NCBI RefSeq assembly: GCF_000231405.2
Contig: NZ_CP007032.1
Location: 434,001 to 498,000 of the forward strand
DNA: 64,000 nt
Source of the DNA: Desulfitobacterium metallireducens DSM 15288
GTDB taxonomy: Bacteria > Bacillota > Desulfitobacteriia > Desulfitobacteriales > Desulfitobacteriaceae
Direction: 5' to 3'
Both the position numbers and the translations under genes were made by a program. Shown here one piece after another: positions 58,698-64,000 of the stretch. How positions within the stretch are numbered: position 1 is the stretch's first letter; the number at the start of each line of letters is the position of its first letter. Under the pieces are notes generated by a model. The model was given only the letters and a program-made list of their open reading frames with translations. It did not search any database and was not told the origin of the DNA.

Positions 58698-59372
58698 TCA
58701 CCAAATTAACGGAATCAAATGATAACGTGTCTTTAAACAATAGTGTTTGTATCCTGGCAGGTCTCGTAAAAGAGTTTCCTCTTCGATTTTTATCCTAATT
58801 ACAGTCCATGGTATAGTGAGAAGAAAAGGTATTATCGCCCAATACGAACCAAGGGCCAGAGGGGTAAACAGTGACATTATTAACATCCCTAGGTACATCG
58901 GATGGCGAACTATGGCGTAGAGGCCGGTTGTTATAACCTGCTGTTCTTTTTCAACCTGGATGACAGTTGAAGCATAACTATTTTGCTTAAAAACAAGGAT
59001 AATAAAGATATAACCTAAGAAAACAACAGCATTCGCTGCAATTACAAGCAAAACAGGCACAGCTGACCAATGAAATCGAAAATCAAGACCGGGAATTAAG
59101 TAGCCTAGCATAAATAAGTTAAAAAAGGCGGGAGGTTTTCGCGTATTTTCCTGGTCTTTAACCTTCATTCGTCTCGATAAAAGGTCGGGATCCTTTTTCA
59201 AAAAGTAAGCCGTAATAAAAAGCGTAAGGGCAGAGATACCTATCCAAAAAATCCATGCCTGCCAAAACCTTAACGAACCTGCCGGAAAAAATAAAACGAG
59301 ACCCATCACGATCATAATAATTGCGGGTATACGATAAGCTTTTGACGCAGACAGATTAGTCTTTCTTTCCAT
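58698..59372 (-). CDS. Isoprenylcysteine-methyltransferase-like membrane protein
   Basis: 224 residues with five hydrophobic segments. The C-terminal motif TGLYAIVRHPMYLGMLI (about 146-162) plus a final KIEEETLLRDLPGY (about 195-208) is the ICMT/phospholipid-methyltransferase signature (RHPxYxG and ExxL), which binds S-adenosylmethionine. The bacterial substrate is unknown. ATG 59372 follows AAGGAG; it overlaps the merR-type gene by 17 bp, so the two are one operon. Confidence 0.82.
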   Translation of the reverse strand: MERKTNLSASKAYRIPAIIMIVMGLVLFFPAGSLRFWQAWIFWIGISALTLFITAYFLKKDPDLLSRRMKVKDQENTRKPPAFFNLFMLGYLIPGLDFRFHWSAVPVLLVIAANAVVFLGYIFIILVFKQNSYASTVIQVEKEQQVITTGLYAIVRHPMYLGMLIMSLFTPLALGSYWAIIPFLLTIPWTVIRIKIEEETLLRDLPGYKHYCLKTRYHLIPLIW

Positions 59373-60192
59373 CGAAACCACTCCTTTCCTTGAGATATTG
59401 TTCAACAAGGCGCTTATGTTTCATTCGGGCTGGTGAGAGAACTCCTGCAACCATTCCATCATATAAGTTTTCCATAGCTTTGCTCAGTGACGGATTAACC
59501 CCCTCGAACAAAGGTATACTCTTCATGATTTCAGCAGAGTCCTTGGCCAGAGCTTCGACCTCCGGATCATCTGCAGACAGCTGATCCAGCTTGGTCAAAC
59601 GCTTCGCACTATCCAAAGCCATTTGGTACTTTTCAGGATGATCTTTAAAGTATTCGGCCAATGACAGAAACGTTTCCCGATGATCCTGGCCCCACTGAAA
59701 ATCATCTAAGATGCCAAATAATTTTTGCTGCTGAGCATATATTTCCGGGCTGGTTTGAATATATTTATCAATCTGCTCATGCCCAAGGATCTCTTTGACC
59801 CTTTGGAAAGAAGGAGATTCGAAGGTGTTTTCATCCAGAAATACCGCGTCTTCTGCATCTTCATCTAGCAATTTCTCAATCTTCGCCACTCGTTCTTCAA
59901 GAGTCGTTATCTCGTTTAGAAGCTCAGTTCTTAAAGACTGTAATACTTCCCGCATGGTTTTTAAATTGTGCATCTTTCCTAGTATTTCCTTGATGCGTTT
60001 TAAGTCCAGTCCCAGGGATTTTAATCGTTTGATTGACTGCATACGTGTTAGTTCAGCTGGTCCGTACAAACGGTATCCCCCCGAAGAACGCTCTGGCTCC
60101 TGTAGTAAACCGATCTTGTGGTAATACATAATTGTTTTTAATGTGCTTCCGGTTAATTTGGCAAAATCACTGATTCTTATCCTATTCTCCAC
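59356..60192 (-). CDS. MerR-family transcriptional regulator
   Basis: 278 residues. N-terminal winged helix: RISDFAKLTGSTLKTIMYYHKIGLL (about 4-28, in part), GGYRLYGPAELTRMQSI, then a coiled-coil dimerisation helix (about 75-120). The C-terminal 150 residues are an effector or antibiotic-binding-like helical domain. It probably activates its own operon from the 19-bp-spacer promoter upstream. The target is the downstream membrane methyltransferase gene. Confidence 0.88.
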   Translation of the reverse strand: MENRIRISDFAKLTGSTLKTIMYYHKIGLLQEPERSSGGYRLYGPAELTRMQSIKRLKSLGLDLKRIKEILGKMHNLKTMREVLQSLRTELLNEITTLEERVAKIEKLLDEDAEDAVFLDENTFESPSFQRVKEILGHEQIDKYIQTSPEIYAQQQKLFGILDDFQWGQDHRETFLSLAEYFKDHPEKYQMALDSAKRLTKLDQLSADDPEVEALAKDSAEIMKSIPLFEGVNPSLSKAMENLYDGMVAGVLSPARMKHKRLVEQYLKERSGFDGKKD

Positions 60193-60212
60193 CCTAACCC
60201 TCCTCCATGATC

Positions 60213-60243
60213 AGTATAAACCCTACCCCAAGGGTTGGGTCAA
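60213..60243 (-). promoter_or_regulatory. MerR-type promoter with 19-bp spacer and operator
   Basis: Minus strand: TTGACC (complement of 60238-60243), a 19-bp spacer, TATACT (complement of 60213-60218). The spacer contains the perfect dyad AACCCT-n6-AGGGTT (60219-60236). Family knowledge: MerR activators untwist such over-long spacers. Confidence 0.82.
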
Positions 60244-60378
60244 GTAAGCAAAGTACCACTTTATGTAAGGTATGGTCATTGCTTCATGAATGTCTTAGAA
60301 TAAGGATAAAAGGGAACCCTTGGAACTGTGAGCGTGGTTAATAAAGGTTAGATATGAGTAATTGGAGGTTAAATTTTA

Positions 60379-60447
60379 ATGAATATTAAAGGATACTTAA
60401 ATGGAGTAAAGTGTTCATTTGCGTCCAAGTGCCAAAATTTAACATGA
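60379..60447 (+). CDS. 22-codon leader ORF, translationally coupled
   Basis: MNIKGYLNGVKC followed by SFASKCQNLT, with a strong TTGGAGG 9 bp before its ATG. Its TGA overlaps the ATG of the next gene (ATGA, 60444-60447), which has no site of its own. Either a leader peptide or a start region now out of frame. Confidence 0.6.
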   Translation: MNIKGYLNGVKCSFASKCQNLT

Positions 60448-62822
60448 CGACGATTGTTAATGCTGCTGAATGTTATCAAATTGCTGAGCAAAAAGCTATC
60501 GAATATTTTAAATCACTTTATCAGCAGCTTGCCTTCAAGACCTATTCCTCGACTCTGACAAAGGATATCCTGTCATGGAAACATAATCATATCCATCATC
60601 ATTCATTTCTTTCTGGCCTTTTTGGCCGGAAGGATAAACCGAACTCTCAGGAGTATCACAAATATATCCATTGGCTGGATTACACCGGTAAATTGGACAA
60701 TTACCTGGACAGAAGCATCGCCTATATTTTCTTGCGCGATCTGGGCAAAGCTTTGGATTCCCCCGCCACTCAGGCCCGTATCCAGCATGTAGTGGATAGT
60801 TTAAAAGAACAGCTGACCCGTTCGGTCACTTTAGATAGGGCAAACGGAACCGAGAAGATAAGCTTTGTCGGGTTGTACCGAAACGCTCAGAAGGAAGGTG
60901 TCGGATCCACCTTGCTTTGGGTGTTGGACAAATTAAAGACAATGTCGGATCATCTTCCGAAAGAGCTCGATGCTGTTCATGCCCAGCGAAAAGTGATTAA
61001 AATCATTGCCGGTGTGCTCATGCACGAGATCGAAGAAATGAGCAGCAATACCTCGCCAGAAGAACGCTCTCGGAAAATTGATGAAGCTATTCGACTGGGC
61101 TATTCTTATGGCCTCACCTATCCGCTCATCGACGATCTGCTTGATTCCAAGGTCTTGTCCCTCGAGGAGAAAAAACGATATTCCGAACTGATTCGTACTA
61201 CACTCATCACTGGAAATGTACCGGAATTAGGTGAATGGATAGGAATGAACAGTGATCTGGTCAAATATGTTCATTCGGAACTGTCGGATAGCTTTGAGTA
61301 TATTAAGGTGCATCAGCGACCTGGAGCCCAGAAATCCTTTTTCGAGCTAGCTTATGTATTTTTTAATGCTCAGGATGTTGACCGGGTGAAGGACCTGTCC
61401 AATCAAAACTACTCCAATGAAGACCTCTATATTCCAGTTATTTTGAAATCCTCTTTTTCTAGACTAATCGCCCGTTCGGTGATCAGTGCACCTGTGGATA
61501 TTGGATTTGACAACCGAACTTTCTATTATGGCATCTACAACCAGTTGGCGGATGATTTTTCTGATATGTTTGAGGACTTGAAGGAAGAAAGGGTCACACC
61601 CTATACTTATTATATAAAATACCATGTTCAACGGCAGGACTTGATCAACCCCTTTGAATTATATTGGACAGTTATCTCTAATCTAATCCATAACGTGTAT
61701 CACTCCGACACGAAGACCTGCGAAGTGATTTTGGATCGTGCAATCAACGGGCTGAAACGATTTAAAGAACGGATGGGAACTGAAAGATACGACGAAGTCA
61801 TGGGGCTATTTGCTTCTGTAAATCCGAAATTTAATGATCTTGTTCAAAAAATGGTCCGAAAGGCGGATGATGTAGATTTCTTGGATAAACTCCTTCGCGA
61901 TAGGATGATCACGATTCTGAAAAATGAAAAGGCGGAGCAGGAAGCCTTTGTCGATACGATACAAACCGTGGGTAAGCAGATCAGCGGTATCTTAAATATC
62001 GCGAAAACTCTGGATAATCCACTTCTGAACCAAACCATTATTGACTCCGCAAATTATAGTCTGGAAGCCGGGGGAAAGAAGGTGCGACCGCTGATGGCCT
62101 GGGCCATGGGCGTAAACGGGTACGGATTAGACCCGAAGGCAATTGCACCGCTTCTCCGATCCTTGGAGTATATGCATACTGCATCCTTGATCTACGATGA
62201 CCTCCCCTCCCAGGATAATGCATATACTCGACGAGGCAGACAAACCCTACATGTGGTGTATAATATCGCTATAGCTGAATTGACGGGTCTCTTTCTAACC
62301 CAAAAGGCTATTGAGGAATTGACGTCTCTTGACCCGTTCGATCCCAAAATCGTGTTGAACTTGATTCAGTATGCAACCCGCCTGATAGAGGATATGTGCA
62401 AAGGTCAGGCGATGGATTTGGATTCTAAAGGTAAACGATTGACGCTGGAGCAATTGAATATGATGTATTTTTATAAAACAGGGCTAGCTTTCGAAGCTTC
62501 ACTTGTTATGCCGGCTATTCTCGCACAGGAGAAAGAAGCGCAAATTGAAGCTTTGAAAGAATTCGCCCATCATGCAGGTATCGCCTTTCAGATCAAGGAC
62601 GACCTGCTTGATGCTGAAGGTGATCCCGTCTTACTAGGAAAACTGACAGGCAAAGATGTTGAAAATAACAATTCAACCTTTGTGACACTCCTCGGATCGG
62701 AGGGTGCCAGAAAGGAGATGTGGGATCATTACTGTCAGGCAATGGAGGAGTTGGAATATGTACCGCGAAATACCACTTTTCTAAAGCAGTTACTGAATTA
62801 CATTGTGAAAAGGGATCATTAA
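60444..62822 (+). CDS. Large polyprenyl-synthase-like protein (two-part isoprenoid synthase)
   Basis: 792 residues, about twice the usual length of a polyprenyl diphosphate synthase. The C-terminal part (about 495-792) is a recognisable synthase: GGKKVRPLMAWAMG, the first aspartate motif YDDLPSQDNAYTRRG (about 584-598) and the second, FQIKDDLLDAEGD (about 714-726). The N-terminal about 480 residues are helical and include IDDLLDSK near 229, so they may be a degenerate or terpene-cyclase-like alpha domain. It would elongate or cyclise prenyl diphosphates. The ATG at 60444 overlaps the leader ORF stop; the longer frame to 60411 has no ribosome binding site. Confidence 0.72.
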   Translation: MTTIVNAAECYQIAEQKAIEYFKSLYQQLAFKTYSSTLTKDILSWKHNHIHHHSFLSGLFGRKDKPNSQEYHKYIHWLDYTGKLDNYLDRSIAYIFLRDLGKALDSPATQARIQHVVDSLKEQLTRSVTLDRANGTEKISFVGLYRNAQKEGVGSTLLWVLDKLKTMSDHLPKELDAVHAQRKVIKIIAGVLMHEIEEMSSNTSPEERSRKIDEAIRLGYSYGLTYPLIDDLLDSKVLSLEEKKRYSELIRTTLITGNVPELGEWIGMNSDLVKYVHSELSDSFEYIKVHQRPGAQKSFFELAYVFFNAQDVDRVKDLSNQNYSNEDLYIPVILKSSFSRLIARSVISAPVDIGFDNRTFYYGIYNQLADDFSDMFEDLKEERVTPYTYYIKYHVQRQDLINPFELYWTVISNLIHNVYHSDTKTCEVILDRAINGLKRFKERMGTERYDEVMGLFASVNPKFNDLVQKMVRKADDVDFLDKLLRDRMITILKNEKAEQEAFVDTIQTVGKQISGILNIAKTLDNPLLNQTIIDSANYSLEAGGKKVRPLMAWAMGVNGYGLDPKAIAPLLRSLEYMHTASLIYDDLPSQDNAYTRRGRQTLHVVYNIAIAELTGLFLTQKAIEELTSLDPFDPKIVLNLIQYATRLIEDMCKGQAMDLDSKGKRLTLEQLNMMYFYKTGLAFEASLVMPAILAQEKEAQIEALKEFAHHAGIAFQIKDDLLDAEGDPVLLGKLTGKDVENNNSTFVTLLGSEGARKEMWDHYCQAMEELEYVPRNTTFLKQLLNYIVKRDH

Positions 62823-62864
62823 CATACGGTTAAACGCAGAATAAGAAAAGGGTGAGGTGTGACT

Positions 62865-64000
62865 ATGAAAATAAAGAAGATCATGAACATAGCAGTAATT
62901 TCTTTGTGTTTATGCCTTGCTACTGGTGTTGGAGCCTTTATATATAATGCTGAAGGTTCATATAAAATAAACAACGATTTTGTAAGTGTCCCACTTCAGT
63001 TTAACCCGGACGACTCTTCATCAACTTATCAAATGAATAAAGCAGAAGTCACCGTTTATGGAGGTTTTGTTAAGGGAATTCAAAAGGATAAAGATGGTAC
63101 AGAAAGCCTTGTTATCAGGGCGTTGTCCCCCTTGCCTTCTTTGGAAATTAAAGGAAATACAACGGACAATATTTCGTTGAGACTTGAAAACATAAACCCT
63201 GATTTTTATGCAAAGAGTATTGTTACAAACAACTTGCCGAGTGCAAAGGTGACGGTCAACACCTTGCAGTTAAGTGTAGCATTAGATGTCGGGAAAATTA
63301 TTAATATCGACCCCATACAGCCAGCCGGGACTGATAGTACGGGAAAATATAAATATGTAATACTAGGGGATAATCGGGATGGCTACGATACGTTTGCTCA
63401 GATCATTCAGCAGGCGAACGGATTAGATCCGGTATTTGTTATTGACAATGGGGACCTGGTATTCAGTGGAAAACCAAACCAATACAGATTGTTTGATAAG
63501 ACGGTGGGAAACATCTCTACGACATTTTGCACGACTCTGGGCAATCACGATATTCGCGGGAATGGCCGGGACTCCTATACCACGTTATATGGCCCTGCTT
63601 ATTATTCTTTTGATTTCGCAAACAGTCATTTTGTGTTTTTGGATTCATCTCCAGGCTGGGCAGAAAAACAAGCGATTTCAGACGAACAATATACCTGGCT
63701 AGAAAATGATTTAAAAAAGGCGCAGGGTAAACGTATTTTTGTTATTAGCCATATTCCGCCCCAAGACCCACGAAGTGGTGTAACAAAAAATGAAATTCCA
63801 AACTATGTAGACGAAGTTAAAGACAACGGAAATTGGCTGGAACAGAAATTAAACAACTACAGTGAAACCAAAAGCATGAATCATGGTTTCCAGGATTCAG
63901 AGGAAGCGGCAAAGTTTGAAAATCTCATGAGTACCTATCATGTAGATACGGTTTACTTATCTCATATCCACAGCTATCTGGAATACACAAAAGATGGTGT
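62865..64000 (+). CDS. Secreted metallophosphoesterase (partial, runs off window)
   Basis: Open from ATG 62865 to the window end (378 codons visible). Signal peptide about 1-24 (ISLCLCLATGVGAFIYNA). An N-terminal about 140-residue beta-rich domain precedes the calcineurin-like phosphoesterase: ILGDNRDGYDTF (about 167-178), VIDNGDLVFSG (about 191-201), TLGNHDIRGNG (about 225-235), ISHIPPQDP and YLSHIHSYLEY. This supplies the two-metal site. GGGTGAGGTG lies 7 bp upstream. Probably hydrolyses an extracellular phosphate ester. The 3' end is not in the window. Confidence 0.82.
   Translation, partial: MKIKKIMNIAVISLCLCLATGVGAFIYNAEGSYKINNDFVSVPLQFNPDDSSSTYQMNKAEVTVYGGFVKGIQKDKDGTESLVIRALSPLPSLEIKGNTTDNISLRLENINPDFYAKSIVTNNLPSAKVTVNTLQLSVALDVGKIINIDPIQPAGTDSTGKYKYVILGDNRDGYDTFAQIIQQANGLDPVFVIDNGDLVFSGKPNQYRLFDKTVGNISTTFCTTLGNHDIRGNGRDSYTTLYGPAYYSFDFANSHFVFLDSSPGWAEKQAISDEQYTWLENDLKKAQGKRIFVISHIPPQDPRSGVTKNEIPNYVDEVKDNGNWLEQKLNNYSETKSMNHGFQDSEEAAKFENLMSTYHVDTVYLSHIHSYLEYTKDG

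Overview
The window looks like a chromosome segment from an anaerobic, endospore-forming, low-GC Gram-positive bacterium, most likely a clostridial relative of the Desulfosporosinus/Desulfitobacterium group. This is an inference from gene content: cdaA-cdaR-glmM-glmS with a glmS ribozyme, a DUF362/ferredoxin protein, a DUF1786 protein, a spore-coat-like cluster, frequent TTG/GTG starts and strong GGAGG ribosome binding sites.

Region 1 (about 1-17.4 kb) is an array of small, unrelated, mostly plus-strand genes separated by 72-79 bp imperfect palindromes with every hallmark of integron attC sites. Each begins with an RYYYAAC-like R'' box, has complementary L''/L' arms, and ends in a GTTRRRY-like R' box. 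The R' heptamer opening a cassette is the exact reverse complement of the R'' heptamer closing the same cassette, and this covaries from cassette to cassette (GTTATAC/GTATAAC, GTTATGC/GCATAAC, GTTAGCT/AGCTAAC, GTTATAT/ATATAAC, GTTATCT/AGATAAC). Cargo includes a VOC protein, an SBD-HNH phosphorothioate-dependent nuclease, GNATs, an inverted Phd/ParE toxin-antitoxin pair, DUF523, MazG-like, a CPBP protease, HAD phosphatases, a Tat-exported phosphoesterase, an RsgA GTPase, GrpB, a cupin and a QueG-like protein. No integrase gene is in the window. Sites are intact on the left and increasingly broken or fused to the right, so attI/intI would be expected to the left. A second repeat family, hairpins with a GTCCAT loop, decorates the cassette ends.

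Region 2 (18.3-36.6 kb) is core-like: a PAS histidine kinase; a holin-like protein and an amidase; a minus-strand cluster of two glycosyltransferases, a SPOCS-like coat protein, a propeller-like protein and a 63-codon DUF1858-like ORF whose only defect is an in-frame TGA where the family has a redox cysteine (candidate selenoprotein); a CAP-domain protein; DUF362; DUF1786; MazG; and the c-di-AMP/amino-sugar block cdaA-cdaR-FAD protein-glmM-(glmS ribozyme)-glmS.

Region 3 (37-57.8 kb) is a DNA phosphorothioation island. An IS21-family element (istA-istB, TTGAG target duplication) sits at its left edge. Next come dptF-dptG-dptH (phosphorothioate-dependent restriction), a broken HARE-HTH gene, a DUF262 protein resembling the SspE/GmrSD type, and the converging operon dndB-dndC-dndD-dndE-dndA (sulfur modification). 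The SBD-HNH nuclease cassette in Region 1 would be expected to attack DNA modified by this system.

Region 4 (58-64 kb) holds an orphan TPP riboswitch followed by a terminator, a MerR regulator plus membrane methyltransferase operon with a classic 19-bp-spacer MerR promoter, an unusual about 790-residue polyprenyl-synthase-like protein translationally coupled to a 22-codon leader ORF, and a secreted metallophosphoesterase cut by the window end.
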